DNA of 64,000 nucleotides, taken from contig QANY01002498.1 of assembly GCA_003255025.1 (NCBI GenBank), forward strand, positions 546,895 to 610,894, in the 5' to 3' direction. Both the position numbers and the translations under genes were made by a program. The DNA comes from Datisca glomerata. Its lineage: Eukaryota; Streptophyta; Magnoliopsida; Cucurbitales; Datiscaceae. The notes beneath the pieces are model-generated. The model was not told where the DNA came from, did no database searches, and saw only the letters and a program-made list of their open reading frames with translations. Every line of letters begins with the position of its first letter. The first letter of the stretch is position 1. Below, piece by piece: positions 53,881 to 64,000 of the stretch.

Positions 53881-53919
53881 TGATTTACTTTTACTTGAAA
53901 TTTGTTTAGTGGAATATGA

Positions 53920-54774
53920 TTTGTCATCCTAGATACTGGATTCAAGAACCACTAATCATGTATGTTCTTCTTTGCAGATACTTGATTCGTCAAGGGAGTT
54001 GGCTGATGGTGAGGTCATTATGAGAGTTGGCAGTGGTGAGCTCGTGTCGACGAAAGCATTCGGGATAGTCCACCTTAATTTTGGAAATAATTATTTAGTT
54101 TTGAACGATGTTTATTATATTCCTTGATTTTTAAGAAAATTTAATTTCTCTTTCGTTACTGCATGAACAATTTTTTGAAGTTTCTTAAATTAATAATGTG
54201 TTTATTATTTCTAATAATGGATTCATTATTTATTATTCAAAAGTATCAAACAATCTGTATATGCTTAAACCGATTGAACGCTTGTTAAATAATTCTGAAT
54301 TATTTAAATGTAGCAAACCCTAAAGGTAACAAATGATAAAGAATTTCCCATGAAGATGATAACATATATCTTTGGCATCTTAGGTTGGGACATATTAATC
54401 TAGATAGGTTAAATAAGTTAACAAAATATGGTGCTTTGAGAGAATTAAAAGTTAGAACTCTTCCTATTTGTAAATCATGTCTAAAGGGTAATATGACTAA
54501 GAGACCTTTCATTGGAAATGGCCAAACAGCTAATGAACCACTTAAGCTAGTGCATAGTGATGTCTATGGACCGATCAATGTACAAGCTAGAGGCAGGTAT
54601 GAGTATTTTGTCACTTTTATTAACGATTACTTAAGATATGGTTATACTTACCTAATTCATAGAAAGTCTAAAACTTTTGGAAAGTTTAAAGACTTAAAAG
54701 CTGAAGTTGAAAAGAAATTAGATAAATCATTGAAACCCTTCGATCAGATCGAAGTGGTGAATACTTGGATTTAG
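53920..54774 (+). pseudogene. Copia B protease and integrase N-terminal part
   Basis: Protease traces (a WI...TNHVC-like block, LADGEVIMRVGSGELVST) are followed by the open stretch 54385-54774: WHLRLGHINLDRLNKL and ICKSCLKGNMTKRPF (the HHCC zinc finger), then VHSDVYGPI with the first catalytic Asp and YFVTFINDYLRYGYTYLI. The second catalytic Asp block (RSDRSGEYLDLE) is reached by a frameshift at about 54745. Confidence 0.9.
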
Positions 54775-55294
54775 AACTCAAGGATTACTTGCTGGATTAT
54801 GGAATCATATCCCAATTCACAGCACCTAGAATGGTGTTTCAGAAATGAGAAATCGAACCTTATTAAATATGGTTAGGTCGATGTTAAGCTAGTCATCACT
54901 ACCACTTACATTTTGGGGATATGGAATACACACGGCAACATACATTTTGAATGTAGTGTCTTCTAAGTCTACAAGCAAGACACATTTAGAGTTATGGAAT
55001 GGCTCCAAACCCAATTTGTGTCATTTTCATATCTGGGGGTGTCCAGCTCACGTTCTTAGACCCAATACTAGAAAGTTAGACACAAGATCCGAAGTATGTA
55101 TATTCGTTGGCTATGCTCTAAAGACTAGAGGATGGTACTTTTATAGTCGCAAGAATCAAAATGTGTTTTTATCGACAAATGCCACCTTCCTTGAATACGA
55201 CTATATGGAAAACTACAAATCTCGAAGCAAAGTAGTTCTCAAGATATTAGCGTCTGATAAGATCAAACCACCTTCATTATCAACTGATAAATGA
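54775..55294 (+). pseudogene. Copia B integrase core end and C-terminal part
   Basis: Shows GIISQFTAP, then with the GTPQQ block deleted NGVSEMRNRTLLNMV with the catalytic Glu. The open stretch 54947-55294 has HLELWNGSKPNLCHFHIWG, CPAHVLRPNTRKLDTRS and CIFVGYALKTRGW. Confidence 0.9.
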
Positions 55295-55382
55295 TAAACC
55301 ACAGAAACCACAGTTCCTGTTGAAGAAACCCCAGTGCAACTTCGTAGTGGGAGGGTTGTAAGACATAAATGCACATGTCCTA

Positions 55383-56130
55383 GTGTTTGACACTAATAAA
55401 GATGATCCATTATATTATGAAGAAACAATGGATGATCCTGAAAATGAGAAATGGGAAGATGTCATGAACCAGGAAATGGAATCGATGTATTCCAATTATA
55501 TCTGGGAACTTATAGATCCACATGAAGTTATCAGGCCCATTGGATGTAAATGGATCTTCAAGCATAAAATAGGTGCAGATGGGAAAGTAGAGACTTTCAA
55601 GGCACGGCTAGTAGACAAAGACTATACACAAATGGAATGAGTCGATTATGATGAGACATTCTCCTATGTTTTCATGCTAAAATCCATTCGCATCCTTTTT
55701 TCCATTTCCGCTAGTTTGGAATATGAAATATGGCAAATAGACATCAAGATAACTTTTCTAAATGGCTCTCTTGAAGAAAGTATATATATGATGCAACAAT
55801 AAGAGTTTGTCAAAAATGGGCAAGATCAGAAAGTATGCAAGTTGCTCAAATCTATTTATGGATTAAAGCAAGCATCTAGATCTTGGAATCTTACCTTTAA
55901 TGATATTATTAAGTCATATGGCTTCGAGTAAAATGTTGACGAAGCTTGTGTTTATAAATAAATCAAAGACAAGATAGTATTTTTCTTAGTTCTTAATGTT
56001 GACAATATTCTACTCATTGGAAATGATGTAGAAACTTTGTCAAAGGAAAGAAGTGGTTGGCTGAGAAATTCCAAACGAAAGATTTGGGAGAGATGAGCTA
56101 TGTTCTAGGCATCCAAATCTGAAGGGATAG
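55383..56130 (+). pseudogene. Copia B reverse transcriptase
   Basis: EKWEDVMNQEMESMYSN, IGCKWIFKHKIGADGKVE, FKARLVDKDYTQ, a stop, YEIWQIDIKITFLNGSLEE, SIYGLKQASRSWN and NVDNILLIGND. The YVDD catalytic motif is NVDN here, losing the second Asp. Four or more stops. Confidence 0.92.
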
Positions 56131-56143
56131 AAAGAATAAGCTT

Positions 56144-56940
56144 TTGGCATTTTCTCAGGCATCTTATATAGATAAGGTGTTAGATAGATTCTCTATGGAG
56201 AATTCCCTGAAAGGTAAACTACCGGCCAGACATGGAATTGTCCTCTCCAATGAACAATGCCCTAAGACATCTCAAGAGGAAGAGAGTATGAGAAATGTTC
56301 CTTATATTTCAGCTGTTGGTAGTCTCGTGTATGCCATGTTGTATACAATACTAGACATCTATTATGTAGTAAAAATTGTCAGTCGTTATCAATCGAATCC
56401 AGGTTTGGAACATTGGATTGAAGCAAAGCACATTCTCAAGTATCTTAGGAGAATGAGAAACTATATGCTTACTTATTCAGGTGGAGACCTGAACCCTACT
56501 GGATATACTGATTCTGATTTTTAATCAGACAGAGATAGTCGAAAGTCAATGTCTGGATCAGTATTCACCCTAAGTTGAGGAGTTGTAATCTGGAGAAGTA
56601 TCAAGCAATCCAGCATTGAGATTTCACTATAGAGGCAGAATATATAGTGGTTGTGAAGGAACGAAAGAAACAGTATGGCTCAAAAAGTTTTATAATAATT
56701 TGGAAAGGAAAAAGGTTTGGTGGTAGCTAATTCCAAATAATCGAGGAATCACAAGAGGGGGAAGTACATAGAAAGAAAATATCATCTTATAAGAGAGATC
56801 ATGCATCGAGTAGATGTGACAGTCATAAAGATATCGTCAGATCAGAACCTGGCTGATCATTTTACTCAGACACTTCCTGTGAAGTCATGTGAGGGTCATG
56901 TGTATAACATGGAGTTGAGAGAGATACCACATTTTCTTTA
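56144..56940 (+). pseudogene. Copia B RNase H region
   Basis: Open stretch 56144-56524: FSQASYIDKVLDRFSMEN, VPYISAVGSLVYAMLYT, HILKYLRRMRNYMLTYSGG and GYTDSDF, then stops. It corresponds to the connection and RNase H domain of Copia pol; the TDSD block carries the first catalytic Asp. Confidence 0.9.
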
Positions 56941-56944
56941 GAGC

Positions 56945-56955
56945 AAGTGGGAGAT
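56945..56955 (+). other. Copia B polypurine tract
   Basis: AAGTGGGAGAT immediately before the 3' LTR, the usual plus-strand priming site of plant Copia elements. Confidence 0.92.
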
Positions 56956-59077
56956 TGTTGGGTGTTATGCCCTCAAAGCAAGGATATTGACATTTTAATA
57001 TAAAATTTAATGGAATTACATTTTTCTTATAATTGTTCTTTTAAATTCCATATTCATTGATGAGACTATGATCTTGTATTAGTACGAGAGAATTAAGATC
57101 ATAGATAATGAATAAAAATGGTAGCAACATATTAAAGTATGGAATCTTTAATGAATGGTAGTTATTACGTTTCACTAAGTATTATGAATGTATGTGATCT
57201 AGATGCAGATCATTAATGTGGATAGACATCTTAGTGAATGTACTTTATAAGATTATATATGACAAGACCGATGTGAATTAATATCTTTATTAACATACCG
57301 TTTATCATAAAGATTTAACACACATCAATCTAATGATCATATGTAGATCAGTCTGAATCTTGAGTAGTTATGAACTCTTATACATGCCTACTGGATCTTT
57401 TGATTCACTCGTTAAGGTTTGTTTGTAAAATAAGCTAGTCAGTATTGTTTTGGAGATTTAGTGATATGGTTGGCTGAGAACATGATCTTACAAGATTTGG
57501 AAACCAAACTTTCCTAACAAATCGTATATGGTTCCATTAAGTGTTAATTCTGAAACTGAATGGTTAATGAACTCAAATTTATAATACGATTATAAATTAA
57601 TATTTATTAGTGAATTAATGATATTTAAGGATCAAGAGATAATTAGAAGGATAAAACGATAATTTTGACTAGCTCTAATTTATGAACTAATAATTGGAGG
57701 ACAGAACTACGTGAAATGATTATCAATTGTCTACGCGATAAATACATTGTATAGTATCTAAGAGTGCAATTCCATATTTATAGTGGATAAATAATGAAAT
57801 TAATAAATAAGATTATTTAATTAAAGAGTTTAGTTAATAATCTGATTTATTGGAGCTTATGATTATAGGTCAATGGTCCCTAAGTCACCTCTCTACTATG
57901 TAGTCTAGGATGTGAATATTTGAGAACATTAGAAAAGAACTTACTTACAAAAGGAATTTTTATTCTAGGAAGTACATAATTATAAGATAATTATGTATGA
58001 TTAATTAATTATTAATTAATTAATTAAATTATTTATATATAAATTTCAGAAATTACATATATATATATATATGTATGTGTTACAGGATATCTAATTTGTG
58101 AAATTAGATAATTATAAATTATTATTAGATAATAATTTGAACCAACTAAATCTATTATTTGTGAACTAACAGATAAGTTAGTTTATAGAAATAATTAGAT
58201 ATGTTAATTTTGAATTAATTGATATCTATATATTTATCTGATTAAAATAAATATTTAATTCACAGTAACTGCCATGTGTCAAATACTGATTGAGAATCAA
58301 AGATTGACATGAACTATTGTAGTGCCAAGCGGCACTACGTAGTGTCGTGGCACACAGTGTCATGAGGCGCTGTGATAGGTCACGGCAACTGCAGTGCCGT
58401 GTGGCACTGCAGTTGTGCACAAACTACAGTGAATCCCACTGCAATGGTAATTTTAAAATTAAATATTGTTTTTTGTTTATCCCTAAAAATATGATGTGGC
58501 ATTATCTAGAAAATATATAGATATTATTTTATAGGCCTCAGTGTTGACAGAGAGTGAAGCACAAAATTTCTATGAGGGTGAATTTTCTTTGTGATTATAA
58601 TTTTATTCAAAAAGTCCTGTAAGAATAATCATTGTATTCTCTCAAAGGATTATCTCACAAAAAGTCATTTTTTTCAGTAAATCTCTAGATCTCATGTGCT
58701 GAGTACATCTAGAGACAAAAAAGTGTCTTTAATTATTTTACGTGCCCACACACGTCCTAGTGCGTTTGAGGATCGACTTGAAAGATCTTTGTATGCATCT
58801 TGAAGTTCGTTGTTCGTGAGAAAGCATGAACGTTGGTTTGCAAGAACGTTTGATATAGACTACAAGAGATATATGATTCCTATTGATCTATATTTTAGAT
58901 TTAATATATAAATAAATAATGGATCCTGATTGAAAATAGTTTTCAATAAAAAAATTTATTTTGGAAAACGTTGCATCGCGCTTGTTTAAATTTTATCAAA
59001 AAAATGTACGATTTATTTTTAATAAATTATTAAAAAGTCACCACGTGTCCGTCGTGCGAACGCCGCATTTTTCAACA
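56956..59077 (+). repeat. Copia B 3' LTR (2.12 kb)
   Basis: Begins TGTTGGGTGTTATGCCCTC and ends CGCATTTTTCAACA, collinear with 49356-51546. It differs mainly by substitutions, small indels and a rebuilt palindromic cluster at 58315-58435. Confidence 0.95.
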
Positions 59078-59132
59078 CAATACCTTTCCGACAGCGAGAC
59101 TCTGTGCAAATAGAAGTGTCAGTGCTTCTTAG

Positions 59133-59262
59133 TGTTTCACCCTTCTTTCCTTAGCCTTAGTTTCCATAAGACAAACAATTTAGGAATTTTCTGGACAATC
59201 ATTTCCTTTGTGGTTGTCAAGGAGTTTTTCAAACCTTGACATTTACAAAGAAGCACATTCAT
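59133..59262 (-). pseudogene. LINE ORF2 start (endonuclease N terminus)
   Basis: The minus strand from ATG 59262 reads MNVLLCKCQGLKNSLTTTK, EMIVQKIPKLFVLWKLRL, matching the LINE opening MxILSWNxxGLGN...LKxxIxxxxPDxVFLxET. The conserved Trp-Asn and Glu-Thr pairs are mutated. Reading stops at the TIR insertion and resumes at 48953. Confidence 0.82.
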
Positions 59263-59900
59263 GGCTCCACTACTGACTTTTGTAGGAAAGACATCACAGC
59301 CAATCCAGCTGCAAATTCTCCACCTGGGCTAGAACTTACAATGACTTTCAGATTTCCAAAATCTAGCCAATTCACTTCCTCTTTCCTTAATCTTTTATTA
59401 CCACTTGGCTTTACAAGTTTAGAATTCTTCCCCTTCCTCTGCTGATTACCCCAGTTTAGTTGTCTTTTGAATTGTTGTCTTATTGCACGTCCATTGGCGC
59501 TAAGAGTGGGTTAGTCTTGTCTCATCTTTTAGGCTTTCATTACTCATTGGACCATTAAACTGAATTGGGCTGACTCATATTCAATTGGGCTTACGTTAAA
59601 CTGCTTACATGCGTCACCATTGGCTCTTTCAAATTTGTTAATCATATCCCTTATCACCAGAGATCTACATTTCTGCCAATTAACCTCATTTCTTCCTTAT
59701 TTCTCACATCTTCTATGCTCCTCTGATACAGCTTCATTTGTCTTTATTTTTCCTCCGTTTCCACCATTCTGTAAAGAGTTTCTAATACAAAGAGGAGTCT
59801 TAAGATTTGCTCTTGTTTGAATCCAATCACTATAGACCATATCACCATCTCCATATTATTCTCAATGTCTTTGAATTCGGCACATTTCCTATTAGGTTTA
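59263..59900 (-). pseudogene. LINE ORF1 C-terminal region
   Basis: Upstream of ORF2 on the minus strand: NKRLRKEEVNWLDF, NVSPIEYESAQF and KCRSLVIRDMINKFERANG, with basic low-complexity composition as in plant LINE ORF1 linkers. Placement next to ORF2 supports this; the DUF4283 and zinc knuckle were not seen. Confidence 0.55.
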
Positions 59901-60148
59901 TAAACACTCTATTTTAGCTGAATAAGGATTAGAAACACAAACTTACCTAAGAATCTGTCAATCCACTTGAGATAAGACTCTTAATTTGGGCCAATATGAT
60001 ATTATTTTGATCACTGTTAGCGTTAGTTGTTGAGAAAAGAAGTATAGGTATTTGTTTACTAATGGTTAATAACTAATAAGCTTGTAACCTAATCTTAGTA
60101 ATTTCATACAAACTTATTGTTGTATGTAGAATATAAATATATGACTAT
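59901..60148. other. AT-rich spacer
   Basis: No feature recognised. Confidence 0.5.
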
Positions 60149-60575
60149 ATGGTTTTGTATAGGAACGAAACAGATGGTACAAAAGCCTTAGAAAATCAAT
60201 AAATTCATTGAGGCCTGCAATTTGCAATACCTTACAGACGGAACTGTGCAATACTCGTTTGATACAAATCTATGGTGATTGGCTCGCAAGATACCAAAAA
60301 ACAGATGGTTTTGTATAGGAACAAAACATATGGTACAAAAGCTTTAGAAAATCAAAATACGATAAATTCATTGAGGGCTACAATTTGCAATATCTTACAG
60401 AGAAAATGTACATGAGTTGGTCACGGTTCAGTTCAATTCGGTCCTTTTAGCATTCACGGTTCGGTTCAGTTTTATCAACGAACCGAACCGTGAACACCCC
60501 TATTACAAACGAATTTGTGCAATACTCTTTTGATACAATTATATGGTAATTGTCTCCACAAGATAACATAAAACA
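60149..60575 (+). repeat. tandem direct repeat, second copy interrupted
   Basis: Copy 1 is 60149-60301 and copy 2 is 60305-60575. Shared text includes ATGGTTTTGTATAGGAAC, TGGTACAAAAGC and ATTCATTGAGG. Copy 2 is longer because of a 100-bp insertion at 60403-60502. Confidence 0.9.
60403..60502. mobile_element. 100-bp hairpin MITE
   Basis: Contains a perfect 15-bp stem, TTCACGGTTCGGTTC (60453-60467) against GAACCGAACCGTGAA (60480-60494), and ends GAACACCCCTA, typical of a common plant hAT-type MITE. Copy 1 of the surrounding repeat gives the empty site. The flanks TTACAGAG (60395-60402) and TTACAAAC (60503-60510) fit a diverged 8-bp target duplication. Confidence 0.8.
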
Positions 60576-62039
60576 CACAACTAAGTAAAATTATCTAGCA
60601 AACTGTTTGTAGTGTTACTCTCTGAAGAAAGGAGAAAATGTCCACGAAAAAGGAGTAGAACTCCGGATTGAAAGATGGGAGTAAATCGATCAAGCATATA
60701 AAAATGATAAATGGATCATACTATTTATGGGGAAGATTAAAGGATTTGCCTATTATCGCTAAAATCTAAATAGCACACATGTCCCACGCTGATAAGTTGA
60801 TATCCTGCACAGAATAGATCAAAGAACCCAAAGAGAAAAAGTTACCAGAGGGTGACTTCCTCGCCTTAGGACCTTTAAAGCTCAAGTTAGAAGTGTGGAG
60901 AGTTGGGTAGAGTTTTGTAAGGATCGAGTGAATTTAACTTGATTTTTTATGGTTGGGGCATTTATATAGGTGGCTTGTCTTGGAGAGGCATGTGCGAGAA
61001 GTTCGAAAAATATTCCAAAGTGTTCCCACTGGGTGAGGAGAGAGGCTGCACTTTATGTCAAAAGAGACGCTTCTGACATAGAGGGCGACACAGGCTAGGA
61101 AGGGGTCCCCCCCCCATGAGATCATGTGGAGTACCCCTTTCAGTTGGTAATGATTAAGTTGAGCTTTTTCGCCTTGAGCACAACCTCAAGGGCGCTATTC
61201 TTCTGGCATTTGGGTCGCTTAGTACAACTCAAGATCTTGGTCTCCTATAAAACGGGCATCAATTGTGGAGAAGTTTCATCTTAACTTGAAAGAAAATGAG
61301 GAGACTCGTGTTTCCTTCATGGAGGGGATCATAAAATACCCACAATAGTTACCCCCAGTCACGGTGTTACACAGGGTTCAAATCCGTTCAGATCCGATGA
61401 CTTTCCTTATTCTTTTCCCTGAGCTGTTCGATAGGTTGGTCCGGGAGCTCTAAGGTTCGTGATCAAATCTGCTAACCCTTAAAAATTTTAGACACCTTGT
61501 TTTGTGGGTCCTTTAATTTTTGTTTTCTCTTGAAACTTGAATTTTTCACCTCTCAGAACTCGCAAAAATGATTCTGTTTGGGGTGCGTGGGATTTATGTA
61601 TTGAAGTGTCACTTGTCATGTCAATGGTCATGTGATTTGATGTTTGGTGTCTCGAACACATCTCGTCCATCCATGAAGCAAAAGATCTCATCCATTAGAC
61701 TACTTCTGCTGCTGGGATCACTCTTGAGAAATGGGAGATAAATAATCGTTTGCTTTCCTTTTCTTCCATTTCTTACATAATTCTCAAGCTCCCTCCTTTG
61801 TCATGTTCATCCCGCCCATTGAGTTTGGAGCTGAGGCTAGATCGAGCGAGTCCTTCGAGCATTGAAATGCTGACGGATCATTTCTTCTTTGACGGAGGAC
61901 CTGGACGCAATCAAGAAAGTGTACCATGTCTTGATTACATCAAGATAAGGTTGCTGGAGGAGGGTGAACTTATAAGTTCCCTTTGCACGGGGGGTATGAT
62001 GTTGCACCTTGCTGCTTCTGAGGGGGGTTGAAGACGCCT
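60576..62039. other. unassigned, possible gypsy LTR on minus strand
   Basis: On the minus strand a TATA-box-like TATATAAATGCC (about 60973-60962) is followed by CT-rich leader-like sequence, as in LTRs. A TGTAAC at 61372 could be an LTR start. No second LTR is available to confirm this. The frames at 61488-61691 and 61750-62031 show no known domains. Confidence 0.35.
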
Positions 62040-62330
62040 CCCAAGAATAAGGGCAGTAAGGCCCCACCCTAAAGGCAAATGCTGGTTCGTTGGGGTAGTC
62101 TTTAATAAACCCGCCTTGAGTAATTTTTTTTACTTCTTAGTTGATGGCTTCGTCCCTTGTTTGCTTCAAACTCCGCCTCTTCTTTCTGATAGGCTTGAAC
62201 TTTTGGTCAATGTTTAGGTGATGGAAGTAGAATTTCTGGCCAATCCCTAGCATGTCCTCATGCGTCTAGGCAAAGACATCCCAATTACCTCAAAGGGATG
62301 TTGTTAACTGCTATTTCATCTTTCAGTCGA
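62040..62330 (-). pseudogene. gypsy RT N-terminal fragment
   Basis: The minus strand reads DMLGIGQKFYFHHLNIDQKF, KPIRKKRRSLKQ, DEAINxEVKKITQGGFIKD with stops. The order matches the Tat-type gypsy RT opening (DMPGI, HHLNxxPxxxPVxQKRR, EExxKLLxxGFI). Confidence 0.82.
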
Positions 62331-63010
62331 ACAACGACACAATTTGTATTTATTGCTCCAGGACTTTGAAAATTAAAATTATGACTTGGGTGGTTCTACT
62401 GATTCTCTCCTGAGGTGATCATCGGTAACAAATCTATCATTGCAACAACCAACTCATTTTTCCCTTTCAGAGTAGTCGTGTTACAGTGTCTCCATCCTTT
62501 GATCTCCTCATGCCAATCCTAGCTTAACATGGGTAGGAAACCTAAACTTGGTGGTAAGTAAAAGGTTCTTCTTTGAACTTCTGTATTACTGGATGGCCCA
62601 AGATTGCATTCTACATTTCGCTGCATTTTGTAATAGTGAATTCATTCAGCTTAGTTGTAAGTTTGGGTGCCTCGCCTTGAGTCATTGGAAGCTCAATCTC
62701 CCCTTCAGGCACCACCTAATGTCCTTTAAATCCTACTAGTGGAGTTATATAGGGACGCAATTATTTTAGGTCCAAACCTATTCAGGGGAATTCCAAAAGG
62801 TTTTGGATGTAAGCTTAGCTCCCGTCGGTTACTAGAGTCTTCCACACCTTGATGGTCACTATTATGGGGGACATAACCAGTTTATCAATGTGAGGCCGAT
62901 GGACCCAATGTGCCTCTTCTTCTAAAAACTTTATGAGATCCATTGCTTTGAAGCTCGATTGAAGTAAAACACTAAAAATGGCAGGGTGCCCTGCCTCCAA
63001 GCTGCAACCT
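62331..63010 (-). pseudogene. gypsy aspartic protease region
   Basis: The minus-strand frame 62815-63000 reads HIDKLVMSPIIVTIKVWKTL, VTDGS. The protease active site D-x-GSS has become TDGS followed by a stop. Downstream in broken frames come GEIELPMTQGEAPKL, CRMQSWAIQ and TTKFRFPTHVKLGLA, GDQRM, which match the family order LPVTFG, YNxILGRP, KFPTxxGVGxxxGDQ. Same strand and order as the RT piece. Confidence 0.8.
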
Positions 63011-63134
63011 TCCTTTTGTGGTCCAAATTACAGTCACTCGATCCCTAAAAATATATCTTAATTTTTTTAGTCTCGAGGTTACTTCATTCTTCACTCTTGT
63101 CTATGAAGGCTTCTCTCCCCTCGATTTTTCTCAA

Positions 63135-64000
63135 CTACAATAACAATTAAATGCTTGGGATGTGATTTCACCGGCATTGTCAAGGAAAATTAAATAACAA
63201 ATTAACTTGATTGCATAATTTAGAAGTTGTGCTCTTAATAGGATTATTTGAGCAAGTAATCTCACAAACGCCAGGTTACGAGATGATAATAAACACGCAA
63301 GTCACCATCTTGTAGAGACGTCAATTAATATCATAAAATATCTAACGGTCCACATGGTGGGAGAATGGACCTACATATATCACCATGAATTTGTTTTAGA
63401 AATGCAGGGGATCCAGTTCCAAATTTAGTTGTCGATGGTCTAATAATTAATTTACCCTTAGAACAAGCATCACATGAGAATTCATTAGACTAAAGAAATG
63501 GTTCTTTAGTTCTTCAATGGATGTCTATGTAAATTCTCAATGATTCTTCACATCATTATTGACCTGGGATGTCCCATTAATCATGTCGAATGATGAAGCT
63601 ATTTAGGTCGATCAACTTCCGGTCCATTATAGCATGTGCCTCAAATGCATTAATACATGTATAATATACCTCAGAGGAAAATGCGGGTAACTTTTCAAAT
63701 ACGAATTTCTTGTTTGAGACAGTAGATGTAATATAGATATATTCTATACTATTCTCACTTTCCTCTCAATATGATTCCTATTAAGACATATATCTCTTAA
63801 ACTTAACAAGTTTCTTTGAGATTTAGGAGAAAATAATGCATCATTTATAATAACTTTATTTTCACAGGTAATACAATATTTTCTCTTTCGAAGCCTTCAA
63901 TCAGATTTGCAGAACCTAATATTTATTAACATTTTATATTTATCAAATGAAAAAAATAGTTTATATCTTTAAGATAGTGTGAATAGTAACACTGTCTAGG
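63135..64000 (-). pseudogene. Copia element C gag-pre-integrase and integrase fragment
   Basis: On the minus strand, blocks with interruptions read FSPKSQRNLLSL, KKFVFEKLPAFSSEVYYT, SNEFSCDACSKGKLIIRPS, PPCGPFRYFMILIDVSTR, LLSSRNLAFVRLLAQII and LDNA-GE-TSQAFN. This is the zinc finger and catalytic core of a Copia integrase. It is cut off at about 63135, before the Glu block, and runs out of the window at 64000. Confidence 0.88.

Larger units (their letters stand above)
49356..59077 (+). mobile_element. Copia element B, complete structure, degenerate coding
   Basis: A 9.7-kb Ty1/Copia retrotransposon with two LTRs, primer-binding site, gag remnant, protease, integrase, RT, RNase H and polypurine tract in canonical order. 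It is flanked by CAACA (49351-49355) and CAATA (59078-59082), a 5-bp target duplication with one mismatch. The pol region is full of stops and frameshifts and most of gag is deleted, so it is non-autonomous. The LTRs differ at well over a tenth of positions by eye, which implies an old insertion. Confidence 0.95.
48962..59132. mobile_element. small TIR element split by Copia B
   Basis: Outer ends are 17-bp inverted repeats: CTAAGAAGCACGGACAC at 48962-48978 and, reverse-complemented, CTAAGAAGCACTGACAC at 59116-59132 (16 of 17 match). They are flanked by TGTTTAAC (48954-48961) and TGTTTCAC (59133-59140), an 8-bp target duplication with one mismatch. Without the Copia insert the element is about 450 bp (48962-49355 plus 59083-59132) and non-coding, so MITE-like. 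An 8-bp duplication suggests hAT; a 9-bp reading (Mutator type) is also possible. Confidence 0.75.

Noticed and set aside
1..64000. CRISPR array, operons or bacterial-type genes
   Set aside because: Direct repeats here are dispersed or paired, never regularly spaced; gene content is plant mitochondrial, plastid and retroelement.

Overview
This is flowering-plant DNA in two parts. Positions 1 to about 44.2 kb look like angiosperm mitochondrial sequence. They hold pieces of nad2, nad4, nad6, nad7, cob, cox3, ccmB, ccmC, rpl5, rps4 and rps14, ends of group II introns, two tRNA-Cys copies, plastid-derived pieces (trnI-rpl23-rpl2 and ndhK), and many dispersed repeats. From about 44.2 kb to the end the DNA is visibly more AT-rich and is built almost entirely of nuclear-type transposable elements.

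No intact protein gene was found anywhere. Every recognisable mitochondrial gene is a fragment or carries a frame-breaking change: nad4 exon 1 and cox3 have CGA-to-TGA stops, nad7 exon 3 has TGG-to-TGA, rps4 has an in-frame TAA, the nad2 stop is lost by a 1-nt deletion, and ccmC lacks its 5' end. C-to-U editing cannot repair these. Several genes are split far apart (cob at 22.5 and 36.5 kb; rps4 at 30.8 and 41.4 kb on opposite strands) or fused to unrelated pieces (rpl5-rps14-nad7; gypsy RNase H against cox3; nad6 against nad4 intron 1). Short gypsy, Copia and LINE pieces are scattered through this half.

Layout: 0-9 kb, LINE RNase H, gypsy RT, nad6 and nad4 fragments. 9-20 kb, ccmB, nad2 exon 5 with its intron end, and paired repeats. 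20-31 kb, cob 5' end, tRNA-Pro relic, a 756-bp repeat, plastid ndhK, gypsy integrase, rps4. 31-39 kb, cox3, a group II-type RT remnant, cob middle, repeat copies. 39-44 kb, rpl5-rps14-nad7 chimera, rps4 3' end, duplicated tRNA-Cys, plastid trnI-rpl23-rpl2, ccmC.

The 44-64 kb half is nested. A LINE on the minus strand was entered by a small terminal-inverted-repeat element, and a 9.7-kb Copia LTR retrotransposon with both 2.1-2.2 kb LTRs lies inside that. A second Copia element (minus strand, 593-bp 5' LTR) truncates the LINE on the left. A direct repeat carrying a 100-bp hairpin MITE, a gypsy protease/RT remnant and a third Copia integrase remnant follow on the right.

Two readings fit: a nuclear chromosome carrying a large old mitochondrial insertion (NUMT) beside nested retrotransposons, or an enlarged mitochondrial genome that has taken up nuclear DNA. 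The uniform decay favours the first but does not prove it. I see no operon, CRISPR array or novel coding system; the interest lies in the rearrangements, chimeras and nested insertions.
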